Assembly (NCBI RefSeq): GCF_027706145.1 | Contig: NZ_JAQFWW010000002.1 | Coordinates: 496,001 to 560,000, forward strand | Source of the DNA: Bacillus changyiensis | GTDB lineage: Bacteria > Bacillota > Bacilli > Bacillales > Bacillaceae | Direction of reading: 5' to 3' | Length of the DNA: 64,000 bases | Shown here: in pieces, positions 7,989-16,565 of the stretch | Layout of the letters: every line of letters starts with the position of its first letter | Position numbering within the stretch: position 1 is the stretch's first letter | Made by a program: the position numbers and the translations under genes | Notes under the pieces: model-generated | Database searches by the model: none | Told to the model about the DNA's origin: nothing | Seen by the model: only the letters and a program-made list of their open reading frames with translations

Positions 7989-8083
7989 CAGGTCCCTCCC
8001 TTCATCTTCGATATCCACAGTCTACAAAAGAAAAGCCAGTCTGAAAAATATAAATAAACAAGAAATGCTCCTTAAAAAAAGTG

Positions 8084-8461
8084 TTATTCTTTCCAATTTC
8101 CGTTTTTATTGCGATAAATCATGAACATCAATCCTTTTTTATTTGACAAATATGTATTTTTTAGAAATTGTGAAAAAACAGGGGATGTTAACCACTGACT
8201 GGAGTATATCCGGACATATGAGCCACCGTCCCAAGCAAGTAATCGAAATGTAAGTTTTTTTTCTTTCAAAGTTAATTGAAATTCATAGATTTCCATTCTA
8301 TCGTCTGTTTCATAGCGAAATAAGATACCTTCATCATGGCGTACATCGATTTCATATTTTTGAAAGTTATCTGATAGAAAGCAAAACATAAGTGGCTGGC
8401 GGCGTTTAACATGTATACCACTGTTATTTACATATATTTCTTTTAAACGAAAGTAGTTCAT
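8084..8461 (-). CDS. ywpG: YwpG-like protein of unknown function
   Basis: The 125-residue hypothetical protein lies at the position of B. subtilis ywpG (127 residues), between ssbB and ywpF. It has no signal peptide or membrane segment and is rich in aromatic and basic residues (EFQLTLKEKKLTFRLLAWDG). The start at 8461 has a strong GGGGGTGA site. The call rests on length and synteny more than on recognisable motifs; no function is inferred. It reads divergently from ywpF. Confidence 0.65.
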   Translation of the reverse strand: MNYFRLKEIYVNNSGIHVKRRQPLMFCFLSDNFQKYEIDVRHDEGILFRYETDDRMEIYEFQLTLKEKKLTFRLLAWDGGSYVRIYSSQWLTSPVFSQFLKNTYLSNKKGLMFMIYRNKNGNWKE

Positions 8462-8611
8462 AAGTCACCCCCTAGGTGATATAAGTATAATTAAAATTCA
8501 AATATTATAAAATAGGTTTCTATGAAAAATATAGGATGTTCTCGTTCCAGTGTTTCACTAATATCGTGATATAATGGTGATACAACTATGGAAGCTTGTG
8601 AGGTGAAAGTT

Positions 8612-9025
8612 ATGAAAACCTTTAGGCTGGTTGATTTGAAAGTTGTCCGCCAGGATGAAACAGCCAAGCAGATTGAAGAGTTTCCTTTGATTGACGGCTT
8701 GATTATTAATAAAGAAGACGGGGAAAACCATTGGATGATAGAAGGACTTGTCTCAAAGAAATATCGTTATTTCTTTGAATATCTTCTTCAAGAAGACAGT
8801 GAAGTGAAGGTTTATGTAACAATTACTAAAAAAAGCAACTTGCCAGCCTTGCTTTTGGCAAAAGTAAAAAACATCACCATCCTTGGTGAACACGTATCTG
8901 TTTTATTGGACGGTAAAATGATCAGCTCGAAACTGAGACAAGGTTCTGAAAAAGTTTTAGAAGGATTGATGAAAGAAGGATTTACAGGTGATAAACTCCT
9001 TGAAGCATTCAAACAACATATTTAG
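8612..9025 (+). CDS. ywpF: YwpF-like protein
   Basis: The ATG at 8612 follows GAGGTG at a good distance and gives a 137-residue protein beginning MKTFRLVDLKVV, matching the YwpF family (B. subtilis 136), with the block LIDGLIINKEDGENHWMIE. An in-frame ATG eight codons earlier lacks an RBS. The C-terminal half shows VKVYVTITKKSNLPALLLAKV. Function is unknown in the family. It is transcribed alone on the plus strand toward mscL. Confidence 0.85.
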   Translation: MKTFRLVDLKVVRQDETAKQIEEFPLIDGLIINKEDGENHWMIEGLVSKKYRYFFEYLLQEDSEVKVYVTITKKSNLPALLLAKVKNITILGEHVSVLLDGKMISSKLRQGSEKVLEGLMKEGFTGDKLLEAFKQHI

Positions 9026-9028
9026 TCC

Positions 9029-9052
9029 AGGCTGTCTAAACGATGACAGCCT
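9029..9052. terminator. Hairpin between ywpF and mscL
   Basis: AGGCTGTC / GACAGCCT with an eight-base loop lies between two convergent genes and reaches the mscL stop. Neither side carries a long T tract, so terminator function is only probable. Confidence 0.45.
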
Positions 9053-9437
9053 ACACCTTAGAATGCCTTGTCTGCTCCTTTAAAAGATCGCGAATTTCCT
9101 TCAGTAGCTCTTCCTCAGGTGTTGGAACAGCTTTTTCTTCCTGAACATCTTTTTTCTTTATCTTTGTTATATATCGGATAAAAATGAAAATAGAAAATGA
9201 AATAATAAAGAAATTCACAATTGATTGAATAAACAATCCGTACTTCATTTCCGCATTGCCAAGCGTGAAAGAAAGCGCTGAAAAATCCAGTCCTCCAAGC
9301 AAAAGACCAAAAAGGGGCATGATCATATCGTTAACCAGTGAGGTGACAATTTTTCCAAACGCTCCTCCAATAATCACCCCTATTGCAAGATCGATAACAT
9401 TTCCTTTAATCGCAAAGTTTTTAAATTCTTTCCACAC
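9051..9437 (-). CDS. mscL: Large-conductance mechanosensitive channel MscL
   Basis: The 128-residue channel opens as an emergency valve under hypo-osmotic shock. The N-terminal amphipathic helix and TM1 read [20 protein letters not shown] then [21 protein letters not shown], the family signature. TM2 is [20 protein letters not shown] near residues 71-90. The charged C-terminal helix ends [15 protein letters not shown]. Length is usual. It is downstream of fabZ but separated from it by a terminator. Confidence 0.96.
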   Translation of the reverse strand: MWKEFKNFAIKGNVIDLAIGVIIGGAFGKIVTSLVNDMIMPLFGLLLGGLDFSALSFTLGNAEMKYGLFIQSIVNFFIISFSIFIFIRYITKIKKKDVQEEKAVPTPEEELLKEIRDLLKEQTRHSKV

Positions 9438-9463
9438 GCTAAAAGTCTCCTTTTTTCAAGATA

Positions 9464-9497
9464 AAAAAACAAATGGGTTCATCATAAACCCATCTGT
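9464..9497 (-). terminator. Terminator of fabZ
   Basis: Minus strand: ATGGGTT / AACCCAT stem followed by TTTGTTTTTTTATC. It lies between the fabZ stop and the mscL start. Confidence 0.8.
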
Positions 9498-9503
9498 TAT
9501 TTA

Positions 9504-9938
9504 TTATGCCTGTTTTTCTCCAAGTGAAAACATCAGCTCTGCTTCACATACAATCTCTCCATCAACCTTTGCAGTCCCTTTTCCTTTGCCGATTGCACCT
9601 CGGAAACGAGTTACTTCTAGTTCAAGATCCAATCGGTCACCAGGTTTCACTTGTTTTTTGAAACGGCAGGAATCAATTCCTGCAAAAAAAGCAAGTCTTC
9701 CGCGGTTTTCGTCTTTCATTAAGAGAGCCACGGCTCCTACTTGTGCAAGTGCTTCAACGATTAATACGCCTGGCATAACCGGGTAATCTGGAAAGTGTCC
9801 GTTAAAAAACTCTTCATTTGCCGTCACATTTTTATAGCCTACAGCCCGTTTCCCTTCCTCTACTTCTGTCACCCGATCAACTAGCAAAAACGGATAACGA
9901 TGGGGAATAATGTCTTTAATTTGCTGTGTATCAAGCAT
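9504..9938 (-). CDS. fabZ: 3-hydroxyacyl-ACP dehydratase FabZ
   Basis: The 144-residue hot-dog fold enzyme dehydrates beta-hydroxyacyl-ACP in fatty-acid elongation. The signature [20 protein letters not shown] provides catalytic His48 and Glu62. The N-terminal [11 protein letters not shown] block is also typical. Length and position match B. subtilis YwpB/FabZ. It is a single-gene unit ended by its own terminator. Confidence 0.96.
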   Translation of the reverse strand: MLDTQQIKDIIPHRYPFLLVDRVTEVEEGKRAVGYKNVTANEEFFNGHFPDYPVMPGVLIVEALAQVGAVALLMKDENRGRLAFFAGIDSCRFKKQVKPGDRLDLELEVTRFRGAIGKGKGTAKVDGEIVCEAELMFSLGEKQA

Positions 9939-10046
9939 GCTTACATCTCCTTTACTGAAAGATATGTATAGAATGACGTATCAAGTCCTATCTGTACAAC
10001 TGGAAGTATATTATGAAACCGAATCTTTTTCAATCACGACCCATTC

Positions 10047-10084
10047 TCGAGACGCTAAAACGGCCTTAGCCTTTTATGAGGCTA
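10047..10084 (-). terminator. Terminator of the flhO-flhP operon
   Basis: Long stem AAAACGGCTTTAGCC / GGCTAAGGCCGTTTT with a loop of about eight bases and T residues on both sides. It lies just after flhP and could work in both directions. Confidence 0.8.
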
Positions 10085-10098
10085 AAGCCGTTTTCTTC

Positions 10099-10920
10099 CT
10101 AGCGCACTGAATTGATCAATCCCATCATTTGATCACCCATTGTGATTGCACGGGAGTTCATTTGATAAGATCTCTGTGTAGCGATAAGATCGGTCATTTC
10201 TTTTGTCACATCTACATTTGATCCTTCAAGAAAACCCTGTTTCATCGAAATATCTTGACGATTAGCACCGACTAAATTAATAAGCGCTGTCGGTCGTAAC
10301 TCATCCTGAACAGAGAAAAGATTGCTTCCTGTAGCTTTAAGCGCTTGCGGTTTTACTGCCTTCACAATACCTAAAGTAAATTTTAATGGCGCTTCACCTT
10401 GATTGCTAGATGCTACTGTGATGTTTCCTCCAGCATCAACTTTAAAACGACTAAAACGTTGATCAAAACGGATCGCATTCCCATTTTGATCTAGTACTGC
10501 ATGTCCATCTTGAGTAACGAGTTGAACTTGATTGCCCTGCCCAGGTGTCAAATAAAATGAACCATCGCGTGTATATTGAACTTCACCACCGACATCAACC
10601 TGAAAATATTGATATGGTGAAGTCAGTGCAAGATCTAGATCACGTTTTGTCTCTTTCAGATTTCCTTGAGCATGTGTCAGCCGTTCGGTTAAAACAGCTC
10701 CGACACCAAGACGAAGCCCCGGTGGCGTTTTTCTGCTTTGGGCTACTTCATTGTTTTTTTCATCCACTTGTTTCATCTCTTGTCTGACAAGCTCAGAGAA
10801 ACTTGAATGTTTAGACTTATACCCCGTCGTGTCGACATTGGCAAGATTGTGACTGATATTATCAATCTGTTTTTGCAGCTCATACATCGTGTTTGAAGCT
10901 GTTACCATAGATCTTAACAT
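10099..10920 (-). CDS. flhP: Flagellar hook-basal body protein FlhP
   Basis: The 273-residue FlgG/FlgF-type rod protein (B. subtilis FlhP 269) starts with the conserved N-terminal helix MLRSMVTASNTMYELQKQID and NISHNLANVDTTGYK. It has the central TRDGSFYLTPGQG block and ends with QGFLEGSNVDVTKEMTDL and TQRSYQMNSRAIT, the C-terminal motif of axial flagellar proteins. It is exported by the flagellar type III apparatus and forms part of the distal rod. It follows flhO by 39 bases. Confidence 0.93.
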   Translation of the reverse strand: MLRSMVTASNTMYELQKQIDNISHNLANVDTTGYKSKHSSFSELVRQEMKQVDEKNNEVAQSRKTPPGLRLGVGAVLTERLTHAQGNLKETKRDLDLALTSPYQYFQVDVGGEVQYTRDGSFYLTPGQGNQVQLVTQDGHAVLDQNGNAIRFDQRFSRFKVDAGGNITVASSNQGEAPLKFTLGIVKAVKPQALKATGSNLFSVQDELRPTALINLVGANRQDISMKQGFLEGSNVDVTKEMTDLIATQRSYQMNSRAITMGDQMMGLINSVR

Positions 10921-10959
10921 TGTTTTATCATATCCTCCATTTATTGTTTAGCTTGGCAC

Positions 10960-11799
10960 TTATCCTATTCTTCCAATCTCATTCGCTGCTTTTTCCATGC
11001 TTTTATCATAAGCTTGAAGGACTTTCTGATTGGCTTCAAATGAACGGTAAGCAGCTGTCATATCTGTATAAGCTCTTGTTATATCAACATTTGAACGTTC
11101 AGCCATCCCCTGTTTGACCGAGTAAGTGACATCAGGACGATTGACTGCGCTTGGTAGATTGTCTCCATTTTCCGTCCGATACAAATCATTACCTTCTCTC
11201 GCTAAATTCTTTGTATCAAGCGCAATTCTGACATCGATTTTGCCAAGGTTTTGACCGTTTTCAGTTACGGTTCCATCCTCGGCGACTTTAAAGTTCTCGC
11301 TTCCGACTGTAATCGGTTGACCAGTTGTGGAAAGAATCACATTCCCATTGATTGTCAGTTGATTGTTTTCATTTAAGGAGAAACGGCTGTTTCTTGAATA
11401 GCGAATATCTCCATTTCCGAGCTTGACAGCATAAAACAGAGCCGCTTTATCATTCGTCTCTTGATTGACAGGTACTCTTGTTTCACTAATCGCAATATCT
11501 GTCGGCTGATCAGTACTTTGTAGATCCCCTTGGGAAAACTGGGGTTTTAACTCTTGGAGATAAACTCCTGTATTGATGGAACCAATTGGTGTATGTTTAG
11601 AAAATGATCGTGAATAGCCACCAGCCTTAAATGATCCAGATTCCATTCGGCTCAGTAACATTTCTGGGAACGAGCGAATGGAACTTTGGTCTTCTTTATA
11701 ACCAGGTGTATTCGCATTTGCAATATTGTTGGTCAGCATCTCTGTACGACGTTGCTGGGTAATCATTGCTGATGTTGCTGTATAAAGACCTTTTAACAT
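10960..11799 (-). CDS. flhO: Flagellar hook-basal body protein FlhO
   Basis: The 279-residue paralogue of FlhP (B. subtilis FlhO 270) has N-terminal MLKGLYTATSAMITQQRRTE and NNIANANTPGYKED, a central SRNSRFSLNENNQ block, and C-terminal QGMAERSNVDITRAYTDM with AYRSFEANQKVLQAYDKSM. It is a rod component exported with FlhP. It is the first gene of the two-gene operon. No convincing sigma-D promoter was recognised in the 150 bases upstream. Confidence 0.93.
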   Translation of the reverse strand: MLKGLYTATSAMITQQRRTEMLTNNIANANTPGYKEDQSSIRSFPEMLLSRMESGSFKAGGYSRSFSKHTPIGSINTGVYLQELKPQFSQGDLQSTDQPTDIAISETRVPVNQETNDKAALFYAVKLGNGDIRYSRNSRFSLNENNQLTINGNVILSTTGQPITVGSENFKVAEDGTVTENGQNLGKIDVRIALDTKNLAREGNDLYRTENGDNLPSAVNRPDVTYSVKQGMAERSNVDITRAYTDMTAAYRSFEANQKVLQAYDKSMEKAANEIGRIG

Positions 11800-11858
11800 C
11801 TTTTCACCTCAAAGAATCTATAATTGACTTCAAAACGAGAAATTTCTCAAATAATCTA

Positions 11859-11888
11859 TTTACAAAATAAGAACATTCGTTCTATAAT
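11859..11888 (+). promoter_or_regulatory. Sigma-A-like promoter containing a LexA (SOS) box
   Basis: Plus strand: TTTACA (11859-11864), 18-base spacer, TATAAT (11883-11888). The spacer contains AGAACATTCGTTCT (11870-11883), a palindrome that on the minus strand reads GAACGAATGTTC and fits the Bacillus LexA consensus GAACRNRYGTTC. It faces the mbl terminator about 65-95 bases away, so a transcript would be roughly 90 bases. No gene with an RBS is seen in that stretch. Confidence 0.5.
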
Positions 11889-11950
11889 AGTATTTAAATA
11901 TGGTACTCTTTTTATCGGCAACTTTCTGATTCTTTTAAGTCTTTTAAATA

Positions 11951-11983
11951 AAAAAACCTCATTCTCGGGAGAATGAGGCTTTT
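11951..11983. terminator. Terminator of mbl (bidirectional)
   Basis: CCTCATTCTC / GAGAATGAGG is a perfect ten-base stem, with TTTTTTTATTT on the minus-strand exit and TTTTGATT on the plus-strand exit. It ends mbl and would also end any transcript from the plus-strand promoter at 11859-11888. Confidence 0.88.
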
Positions 11984-11985
11984 GA

Positions 11986-12987
11986 TTAACTGAGCTTCCG
12001 TTTTGGCAGCTTGTCCATATTATCGAGCATGACACCTGTACCAACAGCTACACAATCCATCGGATTTTCAGCAACAAGCACCGGAACTTTAAGCTCTTCT
12101 GCTAAAAGTTGGTCAAGACCGTTAAGCAATGCGCCGCCTCCAGTGATGATCACACCTCTGTCAATAATATCAGCTGACAGTTCAGGCGGTGTTCTTTCAA
12201 GTACTTGTTTGGCAGCCTGAACGATGACATATACAGATTCTCGAAGTGCTTCTTCAACTTCTTTACTTGTGACTGTAATCGTTCTTGGTAAACCTGTGAC
12301 CATGTCACGGCCACGAATGGTGATTTCCTCATGACGTGCGTCTGGGAAAACAGTTGCGACTTTAATCTTGATGTCTTCTGCTGTCCGCTCACCTATTAAT
12401 AACTTGTACTCGCGTTTAATGTAATTTAGAATTTCAAGATCAAACTTGTCCCCAGCCATTTTGATAGAAGCGGCGGTGACAATATCGCCCATAGAGATCA
12501 CTGCGATATCTGTCGTTCCACCGCCGATATCAACCACCATGTTTCCACTTGGCTGAAAAATATCCATTCCCGCTCCGATAGCAGCTACCTTAGGCTCTTC
12601 CTCAAGAAAGACATGCTTTCCACCACTTTTTTCCGCAGCTTCTTTAATCGCCTTTTGCTCTACAGATGTAATATTCGTAGGGCAGCAAATGAGCATACGT
12701 GGCTTTGAAAAAATACCTTTTACATTCAGTTTATTAATGAAGTACTTCAGCATCGCTTCTGTTACTTCAAAGTCTGCAATCACACCGTCTTTTAATGGGC
12801 GTATCGCAACAATATTCCCAGGTGTACGTCCTACCATTCTTCTCGCTTCTTCACCAACAGCAAGAACCTTTCCAGTGTTTTTGTCTAACGCAACAACTGA
12901 CGGTTCATTTAAGACAATTCCTTTCCCTTTAACATGGATCAGCACATTCGCTGTCCCAAGGTCAATACCAATATCCCTTGCAAACAT
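11986..12987 (-). CDS. mbl: Actin-like cell-shape protein Mbl
   Basis: The 333-residue MreB-family protein directs cylindrical wall synthesis and forms membrane-associated filaments. It begins MFARDIGIDLGTANVLIHVK (phosphate 1), has MVVDIGGGTTDIAVISMGD (phosphate 2) and IITGGGALLNGLDQLLAEE (adenosine motif). Length and order after spoIIID match B. subtilis Mbl and not MreB or MreBH. RBS AAGGAGGATAT precedes the start. Confidence 0.96.
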   Translation of the reverse strand: MFARDIGIDLGTANVLIHVKGKGIVLNEPSVVALDKNTGKVLAVGEEARRMVGRTPGNIVAIRPLKDGVIADFEVTEAMLKYFINKLNVKGIFSKPRMLICCPTNITSVEQKAIKEAAEKSGGKHVFLEEEPKVAAIGAGMDIFQPSGNMVVDIGGGTTDIAVISMGDIVTAASIKMAGDKFDLEILNYIKREYKLLIGERTAEDIKIKVATVFPDARHEEITIRGRDMVTGLPRTITVTSKEVEEALRESVYVIVQAAKQVLERTPPELSADIIDRGVIITGGGALLNGLDQLLAEELKVPVLVAENPMDCVAVGTGVMLDNMDKLPKRKLS

Positions 12988-13172
12988 CTATCTATATCCT
13001 CCTTGAAATCTGTTTCACAGCAATGTCCATATTCTGCCCTGATTATATATTTTATCATAAATAATAGAAAAAAAAGCATTCTTATTAAAGTTCTTCATAA
13101 ATTTTTGTGGCTTTTTATCGAAATAAAAATGGAGGATATTAAAATACATTTTTCTTTTCTAAGGCATTATCC

Positions 13173-13448
13173 CTATTTCACCGGCTCTCTCTCAAGAATT
13201 TCCTCTTTCTTATATTTTAGTTTTGTTGCTTCCCCGCCTCTTAAATGTCTGATTGATTTATGATAATCAAGAATTTCTTTTACTTCATTAGCTAAATCAG
13301 GGTTAATCTCAGGCAGCCTTTCGGTTAAATCTTTGTGTACAGTACTTTTGGAAACACCAAACTCCTTCGCTATAACACGAACTGTTTTTTTTGTCTCCAC
13401 GATGTACTTCCCTATCTTGATTGTTCGCTCTTTGATGTAATCGTGCAC
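13173..13448 (-). CDS. spoIIID: Stage III sporulation regulator SpoIIID
   Basis: The 91-residue DNA-binding protein controls mother-cell gene expression together with sigma-E. MHDYIKERTIKIGKYIVETK, then the helix-turn-helix VRVIAKEFGVSKSTVHKDL (about residues 24-42) and the HKSIRHLRGGEATKLKYKK basic tail are almost identical to B. subtilis (93 residues). It is two residues shorter at the C-terminus. RBS GGGAGGTCG precedes the start. Confidence 0.97.
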   Translation of the reverse strand: MHDYIKERTIKIGKYIVETKKTVRVIAKEFGVSKSTVHKDLTERLPEINPDLANEVKEILDYHKSIRHLRGGEATKLKYKKEEILEREPVK

Positions 13449-13705
13449 ACCACTCGACCTCCCTAAAATGGATGTGAGAAGTGTGAAATGAGATCCGTAT
13501 TTTGAAAGAATTCATTATGAATACAATTTTTTCGTTTTATGCTTTTCCAAGTAGAATTTTGAAATACTCCCACGATCCCTCACCTCAAACACTCTCTTTG
13601 TTAGGTTTGTATCAGTGTATTAGCATTTGATTGGGAATATGCTAAAAACTCAAGGAGGACAAGGGTTTCATCACAATTTTATTTCAGGCTTAAAGTCGTT
13701 TTCAC

Positions 13706-13734
13706 TTTACAGGAGCGAGAACATCCACTACAAT
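13706..13734 (+). promoter_or_regulatory. Sigma-A promoter of ywoH-ywoG
   Basis: TTTACA (13706-13711), 17-base spacer, TACAAT (13729-13734). The predicted start falls inside or next to the palindrome at 13747-13758. Confidence 0.6.
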
Positions 13735-13746
13735 AAAAAATATTAA

Positions 13747-13758
13747 TTACCTAGGTAA
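13747..13758. promoter_or_regulatory. Palindrome, candidate YwoH (MarR) operator
   Basis: TTACCTAGGTAA is a perfect 12-base palindrome in an AT-rich surround, directly after the promoter and 19 bases before the ywoH ATG. MarR repressors normally bind such sites next to their own promoters. Confidence 0.55.
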
Positions 13759-13776
13759 ATATTTAAAGGAGCATTC

Positions 13777-14205
13777 ATGGAAAATATCAATCGAATGATT
13801 ATGCATCAACTGAATCAAAGCACACGGTTACTCTCAAAAAAGATGAATGAGCAACTTGAAGTCTATGAACTTTTCGGAGCGCAATGGTCCATTTTGTATA
13901 CCCTTCATACCTTTGGTCCAATGACACAAAAAGACATTTGGACTTATCTGCACGTCGAAGCCCCGACTATCACAAGAACAATTCATCGGTTAGAAAAAAA
14001 GGGCTGGGTACAAAGGATTCAGGGAGAAGATAAACGTGAAAAAGTCGTGCAATTAACAGATGAAGCCATGATTAAATATGAGGAAATTCAACAAAAAATA
14101 AAACAGTTTGATGAGGAAATGCTTTCAATATTTGATGAAAATGATAAGGAAATATTTTATCGTTTATTAAATCGCTTTCTCACCGAGCACAGGAAGGAAA
14201 AATAG
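13777..14205 (+). CDS. ywoH: MarR-family regulator YwoH
   Basis: The 142-residue winged-helix regulator (B. subtilis YwoH 139) has GPMTQKDIWTYLHVEAPTIT as the recognition region (residues about 47-66) and then RLEKKGWVQRIQGEDKREKV, the wing. Dimerisation helices are at both ends. It is followed after three bases by the MFS transporter gene, so it very probably represses itself and that exporter until an inducer binds. The ligand is not apparent. Confidence 0.88.
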   Translation: MENINRMIMHQLNQSTRLLSKKMNEQLEVYELFGAQWSILYTLHTFGPMTQKDIWTYLHVEAPTITRTIHRLEKKGWVQRIQGEDKREKVVQLTDEAMIKYEEIQQKIKQFDEEMLSIFDENDKEIFYRLLNRFLTEHRKEK

Positions 14206-14208
14206 CCT

Positions 14209-15402
14209 ATGGAATCTGAATCGATTTGGACAAAAGACTTTATTATGGTTGTCCTCATGAATTTATTTACATTCATTTACTTTTATGCCTCTTTAACAAT
14301 ACTGCCTGTTTATACACTACAGGAACTCGAAGGCACTGAATCTGAAGCAGGACTCTTAATTAGCGCATTTATGCTTTCCGCCATCTTAGCAAGACCTTTT
14401 TCTGGTGCACTGATCGACCGGTTTGGCAAAAAGCAAATGGCGCTTATTAGCGTTATATTATTTGCATTATCATCTTTCCTTTATATTGTCATTCAAGACA
14501 TTTATCCACTCATCGGACTTCGTTTTTTTCAAGGCGTTTGGTTTAGCATCATGACCACAGTGACAAGTGCGATCGCTGCCGATTTAGTTCCAGTCAAACG
14601 GCGAGGTGAAGGGCTTGGCTATTTCGCCATGTCAATGAACCTGGCTGTTGTAATTGGCCCATTTATCGCTCTCAGCCTGCTTAATGACATTGAGTTTCCT
14701 ACAATGTTTGCTTTATTTTCGGGAATTGTAACGATTGGTATTCTCTGCACCATTTTCATTCGAGTTCCTAATAAAAATGACCAAACTGCAGCCGTTGTCA
14801 AGTTATCTTTTTCCAATATGTTTGAAAAAGGAGCACTGCGAATTTCCGTTGTCGGGCTGTTTGTTGCCTTTTGTTATTCCAGCGTGATTTCGTTTATTTC
14901 GGTTTATGCTAAATCTCTCGGACTCATCGAAACGAGCAGCTATTTCTTTCTCGTTTATGCGATGACGATGATTTTGACGCGGCCGTTCATTGGAAAGCTA
15001 TTTGATAAAATCGGGCCTGGAATTGTCATTTATCCAGCGATCGTCATTTTCAGTATTGGACTTTGTCTGTTAGCCATGACAAACAGTGGACCCATGCTGT
15101 TAATTTCAGGAGCGGTGATCGGAGCAGGCTATGGTTCAATCACACCTTGTTTGCAAACGCTCGCCATTCAAGCTTCTCCATTCAATCGCAGCGGATATGC
15201 GACAGCTACTTATTTCGCCTTTATGGATTCGGGAATTGCAGTCGGATCGTTTGTATTTGGGTTGATTGTTGGAGACGTTGGTTTTGCCAATATTTATTTA
15301 TTCACAGGAATGTTCGCTCTCATCAATCTATTTTTGTATACATGGAGTCGAAAGCCGATCAATCGTGAGAAAACAAACAGCATATCGATCACTGAGTCAT
15401 AG
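14209..15402 (+). CDS. ywoG: MFS drug-type efflux transporter YwoG
   Basis: The 397-residue major facilitator with 12 predicted membrane segments has the A-motif-like block [14 protein letters not shown] after TM2 (about residues 65-78) and the second-half equivalent [11 protein letters not shown]. It resembles B. subtilis YwoG, a DHA1-type transporter of unknown substrate. Co-transcription with a MarR regulator suggests export of a toxic compound. The start follows the ywoH stop by three bases. Confidence 0.86.
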   Translation: MESESIWTKDFIMVVLMNLFTFIYFYASLTILPVYTLQELEGTESEAGLLISAFMLSAILARPFSGALIDRFGKKQMALISVILFALSSFLYIVIQDIYPLIGLRFFQGVWFSIMTTVTSAIAADLVPVKRRGEGLGYFAMSMNLAVVIGPFIALSLLNDIEFPTMFALFSGIVTIGILCTIFIRVPNKNDQTAAVVKLSFSNMFEKGALRISVVGLFVAFCYSSVISFISVYAKSLGLIETSSYFFLVYAMTMILTRPFIGKLFDKIGPGIVIYPAIVIFSIGLCLLAMTNSGPMLLISGAVIGAGYGSITPCLQTLAIQASPFNRSGYATATYFAFMDSGIAVGSFVFGLIVGDVGFANIYLFTGMFALINLFLYTWSRKPINREKTNSISITES

Positions 15403-15408
15403 CAATGT

Positions 15409-15447
15409 AAAAACCCAAATGACGAATATCGCCATTTGGGTTTTTTG
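15409..15447. terminator. Bidirectional terminator between ywoG and ppaC
   Basis: AAAACCCAAATG / CATTTGGGTTTT stem with a short loop, A tract on the left and TTTTTT on the right, between two convergent genes. Confidence 0.88.
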
Positions 15448-15456
15448 ATGTTTCCG

Positions 15457-16386
15457 TCAGCCTTTTAATGCTGCTGTTAATGGTGGAACAATTTGTTTTT
15501 TACGGGAGACAACACCTTTTAATGTTGCTGTATGATCTTTCAATGTCACATCAAAGGCTTGTTCAACTGCATCTGTTGCTTGACCTGAGACCATCACAAC
15601 GGAATCGTTTGTTAAAATGTCAGTGATAACAAAGACGAATAAATCCAATTGTTTCTCAGCAACAATTTTTGCAAGTTCGCTTTCTACTTCCGCCTTGCGA
15701 GAAAGGACATCATTCGTATCAACTGTATTCACTTGAGCAATTTCCACTTTACTGCTTCCCATTGTAAATTCTTTCGCATCAAGAGATAGTAACTGTGGAA
15801 TTGTTTTTGCACTTAGATCAGCGCCCGCTTTTAACATATCTAATCCATACGTTTCAGCGTCAACGCCAGCAATTTCAGCTAGTTCTTTTGCCGCCTGAAC
15901 ATCTTCAGCAGTACAAGTAGGAGATTTAAATAACAGGGAGTCTGAAATGATAGCAGACAACATGAGCCCTGCAATTTCTTGTTTGATTTCAACACCGTTT
16001 TCTTTATAAAGCTTGTTTAAAATTGTTGCCGTACACCCCACTGGTTCAGCCCGGTAGTATAAAGGATCACTCGTTTCAAAATTAGCGATTCGATGGTGGT
16101 CAATGACTTCTAATACTCGAACTTGGTCCAAATCATTGACACTTTGTTGCCGTTCATTGTGGTCAACTAAAATCACGCTGTCTGTTTCATTTGCAACCGT
16201 TTCAACCAAACGAGGCACATTCGCTTTAAACTTCTCAAGTGCATATTGGGTTTCTCCATTAATTTCTCCCAAACGAACAGGTTCTACATCCATACCTAAC
16301 TGTTTTTTTAATTCAGCATAGGCGATCGCTGAACAAATCGTATCTGTATCCGGATTTTTGTGGCCAAAAATAAGTACTTTACTCAT
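15457..16386 (-). CDS. ppaC: Manganese-dependent inorganic pyrophosphatase PpaC
   Basis: The 309-residue family II pyrophosphatase hydrolyses PPi in the cytosol. The DHH-type metal ligands are all visible: His9, Asp13 and Asp15 in FGHKNPDTD, Asp75 in DHNE, His97 in DHH and Asp149 in SDS. The substrate-binding [10 protein letters not shown] block is near 294-303. Length equals B. subtilis PpaC. In B. subtilis ppaC (yybQ) lies elsewhere, so its place between ywoG and nrgA is a local rearrangement. Confidence 0.96.
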   Translation of the reverse strand: MSKVLIFGHKNPDTDTICSAIAYAELKKQLGMDVEPVRLGEINGETQYALEKFKANVPRLVETVANETDSVILVDHNERQQSVNDLDQVRVLEVIDHHRIANFETSDPLYYRAEPVGCTATILNKLYKENGVEIKQEIAGLMLSAIISDSLLFKSPTCTAEDVQAAKELAEIAGVDAETYGLDMLKAGADLSAKTIPQLLSLDAKEFTMGSSKVEIAQVNTVDTNDVLSRKAEVESELAKIVAEKQLDLFVFVITDILTNDSVVMVSGQATDAVEQAFDVTLKDHTATLKGVVSRKKQIVPPLTAALKG

Positions 16387-16477
16387 GTTTTAACTCCTTA
16401 CCTTTTTTATAGTAAGCTTACCTGACAATAAAAAAATTGGCAAACCTGACACTTCAAAAAAAGCTAACAAAAAACCA

Positions 16478-16494
16478 TGTGAGAAGATCTAACA
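16478..16494 (+). promoter_or_regulatory. TnrA box upstream of nrgAB
   Basis: TGTGAGAAGATCTAACA fits TGTNA-N7-TNACA exactly. Its centre is about 50 bases upstream of the predicted start, the spacing known for TnrA activation of nrgAB in B. subtilis during nitrogen limitation. Confidence 0.85.
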
Positions 16495-16523
16495 TAGTTA
16501 TTATGATCTCATTTTTTAACCTC

Positions 16524-16529
16524 TATAAT
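16524..16529 (+). promoter_or_regulatory. -10 element of the nrgAB promoter
   Basis: TATAAT lies 36 bases upstream of the nrgA ATG. No good -35 box is present at 17 bases, as expected for an activator-dependent promoter. Confidence 0.65.
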
Positions 16530-16565
16530 GAGGAATAATACTTTTATACTACGGAGGAATGATAT

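Noticed and set aside
7989-8083. ComK boxes upstream of ssbB
   Set aside because: Only one degenerate AAAA-N5-TTTT-like stretch; a proper pair was not found.
9256-9786. 176-codon plus-strand ORF over mscL and fabZ
   Set aside because: Antisense to two intact genes and crosses a terminator; no family features.
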